From assembly GCF_004751985.1 (NCBI RefSeq), contig NZ_CP038492.1:1488001-1552000 (forward strand): a DNA stretch of 64,000 nt, written 5' to 3'. Below are positions 37,098 to 48,493 of this stretch, one piece after another. Below the pieces are notes generated by a model. The model searched no databases. It saw nothing but the letters and a program-made list of their open reading frames with translations, and was not told where the DNA came from. Within the stretch, counting starts at the first letter, position 1. Every line of letters begins with the position of its first letter. The position numbers and the translations under genes were made by a program. Source of the stretch: Rhodophyticola sp. CCM32 (GTDB taxonomy: Bacteria; Pseudomonadota; Alphaproteobacteria; Rhodobacterales; Rhodobacteraceae).

Positions 37098-37136
37098 CGT
37101 GGTCTGGTACTCCAACTAAATCTTGCGTAACGACTA

Positions 37137-37982
37137 GGCAGCGTACTTACAAAGAGCTTCACGTTTCCAGCCTGTTATGATTCATTTCCCGCAAGACAAT
37201 ATGCGGAGCAGTGGAATGGCGCGGTCAGATTTGAGCGATTTGGAGTGGGAGTTCATCAAAGCAGTGCTCCCAAATAACAGCCGAGGGGTTAAGCGTGTCG
37301 ATGATCGGCGTGTGATCAATGGCATCTTCTATGTCTTGCGCACAGGCATCCCGTGGCGCGATTTGCCCGATCAATACGGCCCCTACACAACGATCTACAA
37401 CCGTTTCAACCGATGGACTTATGCGGGCATTTGGGATCGGGTAATGGAGGCGGTCGCCGATGCGCACAATATCGACACCGTGATGGTGGATGGCACATCG
37501 GTTCGGGTTCACCATTCTGCAGCGACGCTCAAAAAAACGACCCGCGTCGTTGCATGGGCCGGTCGCGGGGTGGGTTAACCACGAAAATACATGCACTTAC
37601 CAATCAGGACGGGTTGCCGATCCGCTATGAACTGACGCCGGGCCAAGCCCACGATGCACCCCCATGCGAACAGCTTTTGGACGGGCTGCAACCTGGCCAA
37701 TACGTTCTGGCTGACAAGGCATATGACGCGGATTCGATCCGCAAGATGATCTGGGAACAGGGCGCCATCGACGTCATCCCGTCCAAATCCAACCGCAAAC
37801 TGCCCGCCGAGTTCGACGTCGATATCTATCGCGAGCGCAACAAGATCGAGCGGTTCTTTGGCCGCCTCAAAGCTTCCTTCCGCCGCATCGCAACCCGATA
37901 CGAAAAGACATCTGCCAACTTCTTGGCGATGATCAAACTCGCATCCGTCAGGCTATGGTGCCAGTTTTATGAGTCCGCTGCC
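37137..37982 (+). mobile_element. IS5-family element 4, apparently complete
   Basis: 846 bp with ends GGCAGCG and CGCTGCC, flanked by CTA and TAG (TA duplication at 37135-37136 and 37983-37984). It lies between proA and the imported gene next to proB. Confidence 0.88.
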
Positions 37983-37985
37983 TAG
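37216..37985 (+). CDS. IS5-family transposase, -1 frameshift expression
   Basis: DDE transposase of the IS427-like group. First frame: LSDLEWEFIKAVLPNNSRGVKRVDDRRVINGI and DTVMVDGTSVRVHHSA (first Asp). Second frame: MGRSRGGLTTKIHALTNQDG, VLADKAYDADSIRKMI (second Asp), RNKIERFFGRLKASFRRIATRYEK (Glu). A run of seven As near 37530 is the slippage site; one -1 shift gives 257 codons. The stop codon TAG uses the flanking TA, so it is completed by the target site. All catalytic residues are kept. Confidence 0.85.
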
Positions 37986-37990
37986 TGACC

Positions 37991-38935
37991 TTAGCTGCAC
38001 GAAGGGACTTCGGCTCGCCTAAAGTTGCTGAGCTCATTGTTTTCAATGTCTATGAACGCCCAGTCGCTTGTGACTCCATACCAAAGCCGACCGTCTTCTT
38101 CGCGCGGGCCATCCACAAATGTTCCTCGTTCAAAATTGTGCGAGGGGTATAATCCCACGTCAGGATCATCACTCTCTGCAATGAACGAAGTGATTACGAT
38201 TGACCGCGCACGAGAAGGCTTCAATGAATGACCAAAGGTCAACATCGCGCACCGGATAGCACCAGCTTCGCTCATATCTTCTCCGGCTAAAGCTGCATTT
38301 CTGTAGGCGGTAGAGGATAGCCATGCCCATAGTCCAAACGCCGCAACGATAGCGACAACTGCAAAGCTACCAATCAGCAGATACTTCTGTACGGCGCTTT
38401 GGCGAGCCTGACTTTGAGCCTCTTTCTGTTCAATTTCCGCCTTCGACGGTTTGTAGAATGAAGAGCTTACCGCGTCTGGTATACGAACAATGCGGCGATC
38501 TACGGTTCCGGTTTCGAATATTTGCCGAACCGCCTCAAAAAGCTGGGCGCGTTTGCTATCATCAACAACCTGCGCAAAAAACGAAGGTGTTTGGGTCGAG
38601 CGGATAGCAAACTCTAGTCCGTTGTTTCGCTTCGCTTTGGAACGCTCCATCGCATTCTTGATTCCAACACCGGCTGCTTCACCAGCCTGACGTGCGCCGC
38701 CAAGAACACCGGCTTGCGTACCGGATGTGAAGAACTCTGTAGGCACGCCGACCTTTGAGATAACCTCGCGCATGTCGTTGAGGTCAAAAACGATATTTTC
38801 CCAGTTGTCACGCTGCCCTAACCCACGCGGTGGGTTTGTAAGCGCAACAAAAACCCCTTTCTTAAGGTCAATCGCGAACCCAGTTCGGCCTTCAAACCAT
38901 ACAACGTCGCACTTCTTTAGATAGCCTAGATCCAT
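37991..38935 (-). CDS. Single-pass membrane protein of unknown function, probably imported
   Basis: Not recognised. 314 residues: an N-terminal domain with alternating hydrophobic strands (DVVWFEGRTGFAIDLKKGVFVALT), a Gly/Ala stretch (GVLGGARQAGEAAGVGIKNAME), a charged segment around 160-180 (AEIEQKEAQSQARQSAVQ), one membrane helix (YLLIGSFAVVAIVAAFGLWAWLS, about 190-212) and a C-terminal soluble part with a beta pattern (GRLWYGVTSDWAFIDI). Base composition is lower in G+C than the pro genes on either side. It sits between an intact IS5 element and proB; the region between it and proB (38936-39210) has no clear gene. Ribosome-binding site is weak. Confidence 0.5.
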   Translation of the reverse strand: MDLGYLKKCDVVWFEGRTGFAIDLKKGVFVALTNPPRGLGQRDNWENIVFDLNDMREVISKVGVPTEFFTSGTQAGVLGGARQAGEAAGVGIKNAMERSKAKRNNGLEFAIRSTQTPSFFAQVVDDSKRAQLFEAVRQIFETGTVDRRIVRIPDAVSSSFYKPSKAEIEQKEAQSQARQSAVQKYLLIGSFAVVAIVAAFGLWAWLSSTAYRNAALAGEDMSEAGAIRCAMLTFGHSLKPSRARSIVITSFIAESDDPDVGLYPSHNFERGTFVDGPREEDGRLWYGVTSDWAFIDIENNELSNFRRAEVPSCS

Positions 38936-39210
38936 ACGCCTTGAATCTCATTCTCAATCAACATCATCATCAATCAGTATGCCTATGTAGGCTTTGGATA
39001 GTACATAAGAAAATACGGACTTTCGACAAGTTGGCTCGAACGGCGTCCTCGTCCCCCATTCTGTAGGTCGGCGGAGACACCTCGAACGCCCGCTCCGGGG
39101 CAGAAATGCGTGATGTTTGGACCAGCCATGTCTGACACCCCGGTGCCGTTTGCTCCGGAAAATCGCCGGCATTTTGTCACACATGCACGGCGTTCCGCAC
39201 CGGGCACGCC

Positions 39211-41713
<2,503 letters not shown>

Positions 41714-41738
41714 ATATCAATCCATTCGCGGGCGTTGT

Positions 41739-42617
41739 TTACCCGCCTGCGGCGGTCTTGGCGACCTCGGCGGCAAAATCTTCCTCGACCTTTTCGATGC
41801 CTTCGCCAACCTCAAGCCGGACAAAACCGGTGATCTCGACCCCGGCCTCTTTTGCGGCGGTGCCTACAGTCAGATCCGGGTTCACCACGAAATCCTGGCT
41901 GAGCAGGGTCACCTCGGAGAGGAATTTCTTCATCCGGCCCAGGATCATCTTTTCGATGACCTGCTCGGGCTTGTCGCTTTCGCGGGCGATATCCATCTGG
42001 ACCTGCTTTTCCTTCTCGACAATCGCCGGATCCAGATCGGCCTCGGACAGGGCGGCCGGGTTTGCAGCGGCCACATGCATGGCGACCTGACGGGCAAACC
42101 CCGCATCGGCACCGGTGACGGCGACCAGAACACCGATCTTGCCCATGCCATCGGCGGCGGCATTATGGACATAGGACACAACGGTATCGCCCGTCAGTTT
42201 AGCCATCCGCCGCAGGGCCATATTCTCACCGATCGTGGCGATTTTCGCGGTCACCGTTTCTTCCACGGTCTTGCCGCCCATATCGACGGCTTTCAGCGCA
42301 TCCAGATCCGCCGCGCCGGTCGCGGCAGCGGCGATACCGGCCACCATCTCCTGAAACTCGGCATTCTTGGCGACAAAATCAGTCTCGGAATTCACCTCGA
42401 CCGCGACGCCGGTGCCGCCATCAACCGCGACGGCCACCAGGCCCTCGGCGGCGGTGCGGCCGGATTTCTTGGCAGCCTTGGCCAGGCCCTTGGTGCGCAG
42501 CCAGTCAACCGCTGCCTCCATGTCGCCATCGGTTTCGGTCAGCGCTTTTTTGGCATCCATCATGCCCGCGCCCGTGCTGTCGCGCAGCTCTTTCACCATT
42601 GCAGCTGTAATCGCCAT
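41739..42617 (-). CDS. tsf: Elongation factor Ts
   Basis: Guanine-nucleotide exchange factor for EF-Tu. 292 residues: the N-terminal UBA-like domain [44 protein letters not shown] with the TGAGMMDCK-type signature, then the core that begins [15 protein letters not shown] at 42617 has AGGAG 9 bases before it; the 12 extra codons upstream are not conserved. It follows rpsB after 80 bases, the normal rpsB-tsf order. Confidence 0.97.
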   Translation of the reverse strand: MAITAAMVKELRDSTGAGMMDAKKALTETDGDMEAAVDWLRTKGLAKAAKKSGRTAAEGLVAVAVDGGTGVAVEVNSETDFVAKNAEFQEMVAGIAAAATGAADLDALKAVDMGGKTVEETVTAKIATIGENMALRRMAKLTGDTVVSYVHNAAADGMGKIGVLVAVTGADAGFARQVAMHVAAANPAALSEADLDPAIVEKEKQVQMDIARESDKPEQVIEKMILGRMKKFLSEVTLLSQDFVVNPDLTVGTAAKEAGVEITGFVRLEVGEGIEKVEEDFAAEVAKTAAGG

Positions 42618-42697
42618 GGTTGTGATCTCCTGATCTATCGTGTTCGGAACCATCGGGCCCGGAGATAACCGGCCCCGATGTCAATCGCGTGAAAGGC

Positions 42698-43642
42698 TCA
42701 GGCCTTCGCGTCTTCCTCGGCAGCAGCGGGGGCGTCTTCGGCAGGGGTCTCAACTGCGGTGGCCTCAACTGCGGGCGCTTCGGCTTCTGGTGCCGCCTCT
42801 TCCGCCACAGTTTCCTCAACCACAACCTCTTCAACCACGGCCTCTTCACCTGCAGCTTCTTCTGCCGGTGCTTCCACGGCCGCGGGTTTTTCGGTCAGCG
42901 CCTCTTCGACACTGCCTTCTTCCAGCGCACCCAGGTCAACGCCTGCGCCTTCCATCTGGACGGTCATCCCATCCAGCGCCGCGCGGCTGATCAGATCGCA
43001 GTAAAGCGCAATTGCGCGGGCCGCGTCATCATTGCCCGGGATCACATAATCAACCCCGTCGGGGGAGCAGTTGGTGTCAACCACGGCCACAACCGGAATG
43101 CCCAGCTTATTGGCCTCAAGGATCGCCAGGTCTTCCTTGTTCACGTCGATGACAAAGATCAGATCCGGCAGGCCGCCCATTTCGCGGATCCCGCCAAGTA
43201 AAGCCTGCAATTTGGTCTGGTCCCGCTCCATCCCGAGGCGTTCTTTCTTGGTCAGACCTTCGGTGCCGCCTTCCATCGCCTCGTCGATCTTCTTGAGCCG
43301 GTTGATCGAGTTCGACACGGTTTTCCAGTTGGTCAGGGTGCCCCCCAGCCAGCGGTGGTTCATGTAGAACTGGGCGCAGCGTTCGGCCGCATCCGCAACC
43401 GGTTTCTGGGCCTGGCGTTTGGTGCCGACAAACAGGATACGCCCGCCCTTGGCCACGGTTTCGCGCACCGCGTTCAGGGCCGCGTCCAGCATCGGGACGG
43501 TCTGGGTCAGGTCGAGAATATGAATGCCGTTGCGGTCGCCGTAGATGTATTCGCCCATCCGCGGGTTCCAGCGTTGTGTCTGGTGACCAAAGTGAACGCC
43601 AGCTTCCAGAAGCTGACGCATGGAGAAATCAGGGAGCGCCAT
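42698..43642 (-). CDS. rpsB: 30S ribosomal protein S2 with long acidic tail
   Basis: S2 (uS2). The body (1-245) has [49 protein letters not shown] and [24 protein letters not shown]. From about residue 255 to the end (314) the protein is a low-complexity tail of E, A, V and P ([18 protein letters not shown]), longer than in E. coli S2; such tails occur in alphaproteobacteria and should be disordered. ATG at 43642 begins [12 protein letters not shown]; the extra 19 codons upstream do not fit the family. Confidence 0.96.
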   Translation of the reverse strand: MALPDFSMRQLLEAGVHFGHQTQRWNPRMGEYIYGDRNGIHILDLTQTVPMLDAALNAVRETVAKGGRILFVGTKRQAQKPVADAAERCAQFYMNHRWLGGTLTNWKTVSNSINRLKKIDEAMEGGTEGLTKKERLGMERDQTKLQALLGGIREMGGLPDLIFVIDVNKEDLAILEANKLGIPVVAVVDTNCSPDGVDYVIPGNDDAARAIALYCDLISRAALDGMTVQMEGAGVDLGALEEGSVEEALTEKPAAVEAPAEEAAGEEAVVEEVVVEETVAEEAAPEAEAPAVEATAVETPAEDAPAAAEEDAKA

Positions 43643-43827
43643 GTCCAAATGTTCCTTTTCCGGTTTGCGCCTCGGCGAAGGATCAGGACAGATGTCCAAC
43701 CGGTGGACCGTTCAGGGATGTCTCCCCCGAGGGCCCGCCTTCGCCTGTGAAGTGCGCGCGATTTAGGGGGTTTTGATCGGGGATGCAAGCCCCCGGATCG
43801 GAACCTATGGTGCGCGGGGTCGGGGTC

Positions 43828-43849
43828 GATGCCTCCGGCGGAAGTATTT
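43828..43849 (+). repeat. Short intergenic motif F, copy 3
   Basis: GATGCCTCCGGCGGAAGTATTT followed by an A/G-rich CAGAGAAGGGAG, as at 12736. Here it lies between the rpsB leader and the 3' end of the next gene. Confidence 0.6.
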
Positions 43850-43888
43850 TCGAGACAGAGAAGGGAGATGCCGGGGCAAAGCCAGGGC

Positions 43889-45448
43889 TCAGCGGCCGCG
43901 GAACAGCCCGCCCAGAACCCCCCTGACCAGGGCCTGGCCACTGCGCGTGCCAAGCTGTCGGGCGAAGCTTTTGGCGAAGGCGGTGCCGATACTGTCGGAT
44001 CGGCCGGACCGGCTCCGGGGCGCGCGTTGCGCGGAGGAGCGGCTGACCCGGCTGCCGGAATAGCGCCGCGCGGCGTGAAATTCCCGTTCCGCCGCGGTTT
44101 CTGTTTCGGCTTCTGTTGCCTCTGCCTGTTCTGCATCCTTCGCGGCCTGTTCGGCGCGTCTGGCCAGCATCTCAAAGGCGCTGTCCCGGTCCATGGCGGC
44201 CTCATATTTTCCGGCGACGGGCGATTGGCCGATCAAGTCGGCGCGGCTGGCCGCGTCAATCGGGCCAAGCCGGGAGGATGGCGGGCGGATCAGGGTGCGC
44301 TGCACGATACCGGGGATGCCCTTGCGTTCCAGCATCGAGGTCACGGCCTCCCCCACGCCGACCTCGCGGATCGCGTCTTCGGTATCGAAATCCGGGTTGT
44401 CGCGATAATTCTGCGCGGCCTGGCGCAATTCCTGCCGGTCCTTGCCGGTAAAGGCGCGCAGCGCATGCTGCACCCGGTTGCCAAGCTGACCCAGAATATC
44501 CTCGGGCACATCGGCGGGGTTCTGGGTGATGAAATAGATCCCCACCCCTTTGGACCGGATCAGGCGCGCCACCTGTTCCACCTTGTCGACCAGCGCTTTC
44601 GGCGCATCCTCGAACAGCAGATGCGCCTCGTCGAAGAAGAACACCAGCTTCGGTTTATCCGGGTCCCCGACCTCGGGCAGGGTTTCGAACAGTTCCGACA
44701 GAAGCCAGAGCAGGAAGGTTGCGTAAAGCCGGGGCGCGCCCATCAGCTGATCGGCGGCAAGGATATTGATCCGGCCGAACCCCTGATCATCGCTTTGCAT
44801 CATATCGCCAAGCTCCAGCGCCGGTTCGCCGAACAGGTTGGCACCCCCCTGCCCCTCCAGCGTCAGCAATCGCCGCTGGATTGCACCGATCGAAGCGGTC
44901 GAGACATTGCCATAACGCAGGGAGAGCGTCTTGCGCTGCTCCCCCACCCAGACCAGCAATGCCTGCAAATCCTTCAGATCCAGCAGCGGCAGGGATTGTT
45001 CATCGGCCACCCGGAAGGCGATGTTGAGTACGCCTTCCTGTGCCTCGGTCAGTTCCAGCAGCCGCGACAGCAGAAGCGGCCCCATTTCCGAGATCGTGGT
45101 GCGCAGGGGATGGCCCTTCTGCCCGTAGAGATCCCAGAAGGTCACCGGGAAGGCCCGATAGGCGTACTCGGCAAAGCCGATCGTTTCGGCCCGCGATATG
45201 AAGGCATCATGTAATTTGAAGCTGTCGCTGCCGCTGGCCGCCAGACCCGACAGATCGCCCTTCACATCGGAGAGGATCACCGGCACTCCCCGGGCCGAGA
45301 AGCTTTCGGCCAGGATTTGCAGCGTCACGGTCTTGCCGGTGCCGGTGGCGCCCGCAATCAGCCCATGGCGGTTTGCGTATTTCAGCAGCAGGTGCTGTGC
45401 CTCGGTATAGCCCGCGCCGCCGCCGCCAATAAAGATGCCTTCAGTCAT
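43889..45448 (-). CDS. HerA-like ATPase of the DUF853/YjgR family
   Basis: 519 residues. ATPase of the FtsK/HerA superfamily: Walker A GATGTGKTVT near residue 33, Walker B LVFFFDEAHLLFED near 270, and the arginine-rich VARLIRSKGVGIYFITQNPADVPEDILGQLGNRVQHALRAFT, which is the DUF853 signature. The C-terminal 100 residues are low-complexity Ala/Glu then Arg/Ser. Function is not settled; a role in DNA or protein translocation is suggested by the family. It follows a 29-codon small gene by 9 bases. Confidence 0.85.
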   Translation of the reverse strand: MTEGIFIGGGGAGYTEAQHLLLKYANRHGLIAGATGTGKTVTLQILAESFSARGVPVILSDVKGDLSGLAASGSDSFKLHDAFISRAETIGFAEYAYRAFPVTFWDLYGQKGHPLRTTISEMGPLLLSRLLELTEAQEGVLNIAFRVADEQSLPLLDLKDLQALLVWVGEQRKTLSLRYGNVSTASIGAIQRRLLTLEGQGGANLFGEPALELGDMMQSDDQGFGRINILAADQLMGAPRLYATFLLWLLSELFETLPEVGDPDKPKLVFFFDEAHLLFEDAPKALVDKVEQVARLIRSKGVGIYFITQNPADVPEDILGQLGNRVQHALRAFTGKDRQELRQAAQNYRDNPDFDTEDAIREVGVGEAVTSMLERKGIPGIVQRTLIRPPSSRLGPIDAASRADLIGQSPVAGKYEAAMDRDSAFEMLARRAEQAAKDAEQAEATEAETETAAEREFHAARRYSGSRVSRSSAQRAPRSRSGRSDSIGTAFAKSFARQLGTRSGQALVRGVLGGLFRGR

Positions 45449-45457
45449 GCGATGTGA

Positions 45458-45547
45458 TCACCCCAAGATTTTCCTGTCTTCACCATACATTCTTAACCAC
45501 TGGGTGCCAGTATCATTGCCTGTGTCACCTTTTCCCTTGGGTGGCAT
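45458..45547 (-). CDS. Small protein (29 aa) directly upstream of the DUF853 gene
   Basis: ATG at 45547 is preceded by an excellent AGGGAGGAAAG ribosome-binding site and opens 29 codons, MPPKGKGDTGNDTGTQWLRM then YGEDRKILG. The stop is 9 bases before the DUF853 start, so translation is probably coupled. The peptide is basic and glycine-rich at its start. No family is recognised. The GC-rich hairpin at 45568-45590 lies just upstream and could affect its translation. Confidence 0.5.
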   Translation of the reverse strand: MPPKGKGDTGNDTGTQWLRMYGEDRKILG

Positions 45548-45567
45548 GACTTTCCTCCCTGTCAACT

Positions 45568-45600
45568 GGCCGCGTCCCGTGTTTGGACGCGGCTTTTTTT
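45568..45600 (+). terminator. Strong terminator hairpin on the + strand
   Basis: GCCGCGTCC and GGACGCGGC close a 7-base loop and are followed by TTTTTTC. No annotated + gene ends here, so it may end an antisense or small RNA opposite the 29-aa gene. Confidence 0.7.
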
Positions 45601-45694
45601 CATGGCTTTTGCCGCGATGACGGGTCTGTCTGCGGTTTTGGAAAATCACAGATCGCCTGTTGACCTGTCGGGTTTGCTGGCTTAGCGTTTCTTC

Positions 45695-45776
45695 CATAAC
45701 GTCGGCCAGTCCGACAGGGAGAGAAAAAATATTGGAAGGGGCTCGTATCGCGGGCCCTTTTCTATTTTGGGCAGGC
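45695..45776 (+). ncRNA. Possible small RNA between the DUF853 gene and ialB
   Basis: A promoter-like pair TTGACC (45660) and TAGCGT (45683) with 17-base spacing precedes an 80-base stretch with hairpin GTCGG/CCGAC, an A-rich single-stranded linker and a second hairpin around GGGGCTCG/CGGGCCC followed by TTTTCTATTTT. The layout is that of a small regulatory RNA, but nothing beyond form supports it. Confidence 0.3.
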
Positions 45777-45860
45777 CACCCCTGATCCGCCGATTCCCGT
45801 CATTCCGGCCGTTCCCTGCCGGGAGTGAATTTTGCCCCTGACAGCACCGGTTTCCCATGT

Positions 45861-45963
45861 TACAGCGTCTCGACTTCGCATTGAGGCAGGTGCAATGGCT
45901 TTCGCTTTCAAGCCAAAGGCGAAAGACAGCGAGAGGCGTTTCAACAGAAAATCGAAACGCTTT
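45861..45963. repeat. Dispersed repeat family C, copy 1
   Basis: ACAGCGTCTCGACTTCGCATTG at one end and CAGAAAATCGAAACGCTTT at the other; the inside has CTTTCGCTTT...AAAGGCGAAAG, so it folds on itself. Relatives at 52350-52450 and 58567-58671. It lies just upstream of ialB and may carry part of its promoter. Confidence 0.7.
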
Positions 45964-46011
45964 GGCCAACATCTTGTAAAACGCGAACTGACTGCAAAAG
46001 GACTTGTTGCA

Positions 46012-46668
46012 ATGAAATCCGCATCGCCCGTTATTCCCGCTCTTCTGGCCCTTATGCTGGCCTGTCCCGCCCTGGCCCAGGAGACAACACCGGAAGAGGC
46101 CCCCGCCGCAGAGGAACCCGCCGCAGACGCGCCCGCCGGTGAAAACACCGACGGAGATGTGGCGATCCTTTCGCTTGGTGAACCGGTTGAGAATACCGGC
46201 CCCGGCTCCACCTATATTGCAGAGACCCATGGGGATTGGGAAATTCGCTGCATCCGTGTGGAAGAGGGCCAGCAGGAACCCTGCCAGATGTATCAGCTGT
46301 TGTCGGATGAAGGCGACAATCCGGTGGCCGAGTTCAATCTGTTCGATGTCCCCGATCAGGAACAACTGATTGCCGGGGCCACAATTGTCACCCCGCTGGA
46401 TACATTGCTGACCCCGCAGATGCGGATGTCGATTGATGGCGGACAGGCCCGGCAATATCCGTTCAGCTTCTGCCAGGCGATTGGCTGTTTCGTGCGCATC
46501 GGCCTGACCGAAAATGACGTTTCCGCATTGCGTTCCGGAGGCAGTGCGACGATCAGCATCGTGCCCCTGCCCGCGCCGGATCAACTGGTCGATCTGACCC
46601 TGTCGCTGACCGGATTTACTGCGGCATTTACCGCCCTTGAAGCCCGCGCCGCCGAGCCGGCGGAATAA
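46012..46668 (+). CDS. IalB-like invasion-associated locus B family protein
   Basis: Exported protein of the IalB family. 218 residues: signal peptide ending LALAQ-type (ALLALMLACPALAQ), an acidic Glu/Ala/Pro stretch, and the domain beginning ETHGDWEIRCIRVEEGQQEPCQMYQLL with the conserved W-C-x-C pattern, ending with FCQAIGCFVRIGL. Two disulfides are likely. In Bartonella the family is linked to erythrocyte invasion, but it is widespread in free-living Rhodobacteraceae and its role there is unknown. ATG has AAAGGA 9 bases before it. Confidence 0.8.
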   Translation: MKSASPVIPALLALMLACPALAQETTPEEAPAAEEPAADAPAGENTDGDVAILSLGEPVENTGPGSTYIAETHGDWEIRCIRVEEGQQEPCQMYQLLSDEGDNPVAEFNLFDVPDQEQLIAGATIVTPLDTLLTPQMRMSIDGGQARQYPFSFCQAIGCFVRIGLTENDVSALRSGGSATISIVPLPAPDQLVDLTLSLTGFTAAFTALEARAAEPAE

Positions 46669-46702
46669 CCGGAAGCGGCCGTTCCGGCCCCGGTCCGGAT
46701 AT

Positions 46703-46737
46703 ATGTCGAAAGACCCGCCATATGCGGGCCTTTCGAC
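46703..46737 (+). terminator. Hairpin after ialB
   Basis: TGTCGAAAG-A-CCCGC pairs with GCGGG-C-CTTTCGACA around CATAT. The T tail is short. The hairpin abuts family D copy 3. Confidence 0.6.
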
Positions 46738-46951
46738 AGCGAAATCGTTTTATCCCGCATCATATATCATCGAAATTCGCATTCGAGATCAGTATCTTGC
46801 TGATCGATAAAGCACCCTGCCTTAAACTTGAATCACAAATACCCTGCCACGCTTCGCGTTCCCGGGACATTTGTGATACGCGATGTCTCAGGTTTAAGGC
46901 AGCATGCTATAGGCAGAGAATTTGGATTCAGATTAAACGATTTCTGCTCTA
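46736..46951. repeat. Dispersed repeat family D, copy 3 (interrupted by family E)
   Basis: CAGCGAAATCGTTTTA at the left and AAACGATTTCTGCTCTA at the right, with the usual inside (GAAATTCGCATTCGAGATCAG). Family E splits it at GATAGGCAG. Confidence 0.8.
46810..46909 (+). mobile_element. Family E element copy 4: 100-bp palindromic MITE in family D
   Basis: Same 100 bp as at 17891 with very few changes, flanked by TA at 46808-46809 and 46910-46911. Removal with one TA restores TGATCGATAGGCAGAG of family D. Confidence 0.88.
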
Positions 46952-46986
46952 TTGAGTGGAACATTGCAACGAGATCTGATGCCCGT

Positions 46987-48198
46987 TCAGGGCGCGGCCT
47001 GCAATGCCAGAACCGCGTTCAGCCCGCCAAACGCAAACGCATTTGACAGAACCGCCCCAACCTCCGCCTCGCGCGCCTCATTGGGCACCACATCCAGGGC
47101 GCATTCCGGGTCCGCTTCCTCATGGCCGATGGTGGGCGCGATCACCCCGTCTTTCAGCGCCATGATACAGGCCAGCAGCTCCACCGCGCCAGTGCCGCCG
47201 ATCAGATGGCCATGCATGGATTTTGTGGAGGAGATCATCAGATCATCCGCATGATGCCCGAACGCATCCGCCACCGCCGCACATTCGGTTTTGTCATTAG
47301 CGGTGGTGCCGGTTCCATGGGCGTTGATATAACACACATCCACCGGGTTCAGCCCTGCATCCCGCATCGCGCCCGAGATGGCCCGCGCCGCCCCCTGTTT
47401 CGAGGGCATCACGATATCCGCCGCATCCGAGGTCATGGCGAAGCCCACAACCTCCGCCAGAATCTCGGCCCCGCGTGTTCTGGCCTGCTCATATTCCTCG
47501 AACACGAAAACCGCCGCCCCTTCGCCCTGCACCATCCCGTTGCGGGTGGCCGAAAACGGGCGGCAGGCATCTTTCGACATCACCCGCAGGCCTTCCCAGG
47601 CCTTCACGCCGCCAAAGGTCAGCATCGCCTCGGACCCGCCGGTGACCATCGCATCGCACAGGCCGGTGCGGATCATCTGAAACGCCTGCCCCATCGCATG
47701 GTTCGACGAGGCGCAGGCGGTGGCCACGGAAAAGGACGGGCCTTTCAGGTTGTATTCCATGCTCACATGGCTGGCGGCCGCATTGTTCATCAGCTTGGGC
47801 ACGACGAAAGGATGAACCCGGTTCTTGCCCTTTTCATACACGCTGCGGTAATTTTCATCCCAGGTGTTCACACCGCCACCCGCCGTGCCCAGCACCACGC
47901 CGGAGCGGTTCGCCAGATCACCGGTAAACACGATACCCGATTGCGCCAGCGCCTGTTTGGCCGCGATCAGGGTGAATTGGGTGAACCGGTCATAAAGCAC
48001 AATCTGCTGACGGTTGAACAATGCCTCGGGGTCATAATCCTTGACCTGCCCGCCGATCTGCACCGACAGCCGGTCCACATCGCGCAGATCAAGCGGGCCG
48101 ATACCGCAACGGCCTTCGCGCATCGCCTCCAATGTGCTGGGCACATCCTGGCCCAAAGCATTGATCGTACCCTGCCCGGTGATGACGACCCGTCTCAT
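46987..48198 (-). CDS. Beta-ketoacyl-ACP synthase of the FabF type
   Basis: Elongating ketosynthase. 403 residues with the catalytic triad Cys-His-His: ATACASSNHAMGQ (Cys), NAHGTGTTANDKTE (His), and STKSMHGHLIGGTGAVE (Lys and His). It is encoded together with a special acyl carrier protein and an LpxD, so it probably lengthens an acyl chain for lipid A or another envelope lipid instead of serving bulk fatty acid synthesis. The Rhizobium acpXL-fabF-lpxXL cluster is the nearest known analogue. It overlaps acp by 4 bases. Confidence 0.85.
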   Translation of the reverse strand: MRRVVITGQGTINALGQDVPSTLEAMREGRCGIGPLDLRDVDRLSVQIGGQVKDYDPEALFNRQQIVLYDRFTQFTLIAAKQALAQSGIVFTGDLANRSGVVLGTAGGGVNTWDENYRSVYEKGKNRVHPFVVPKLMNNAAASHVSMEYNLKGPSFSVATACASSNHAMGQAFQMIRTGLCDAMVTGGSEAMLTFGGVKAWEGLRVMSKDACRPFSATRNGMVQGEGAAVFVFEEYEQARTRGAEILAEVVGFAMTSDAADIVMPSKQGAARAISGAMRDAGLNPVDVCYINAHGTGTTANDKTECAAVADAFGHHADDLMISSTKSMHGHLIGGTGAVELLACIMALKDGVIAPTIGHEEADPECALDVVPNEAREAEVGAVLSNAFAFGGLNAVLALQAAP

Positions 48199-48461
48199 TT
48201 CTGGTCGGCCACCAGCCCTTTGACCGCCGTGACAATCGCCGCAACGCTGGAGATGTCAAAGGCGCTTTCTTCCGGCTCATTGGCGTTGAACGGCACCTGG
48301 ATGTCAAAAGCCTCTTCAATCGCAAAGATCGATTCCACCAGGCCCAGACTGTCAATGCCCAGATCCTCCAGCGTGCTTTGCAATGTCACATCGCCGGGCT
48401 CCAGCACAGCCTGTTCCGCGATGATCGCAATCACCTTGTCCTGGACGCTATCGGCCATCAT
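48195..48461 (-). CDS. Acyl carrier protein, specialised (AcpXL-like)
   Basis: 88 residues with the phosphopantetheine site LGIDSLGLVESIFAIEEAF. The region after it (QVPFNANEPEESAFDISSV) is longer than in the housekeeping AcpP and resembles AcpXL proteins that carry very long acyl chains. Two Met codons begin the frame; either could be used. It lies between lpxD and the ketosynthase on the same strand. Confidence 0.85.
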   Translation of the reverse strand: MMADSVQDKVIAIIAEQAVLEPGDVTLQSTLEDLGIDSLGLVESIFAIEEAFDIQVPFNANEPEESAFDISSVAAIVTAVKGLVADQK

Positions 48462-48493
48462 TCTGTCCCCGGGTCGGTTCGTTCACCGCTGAC

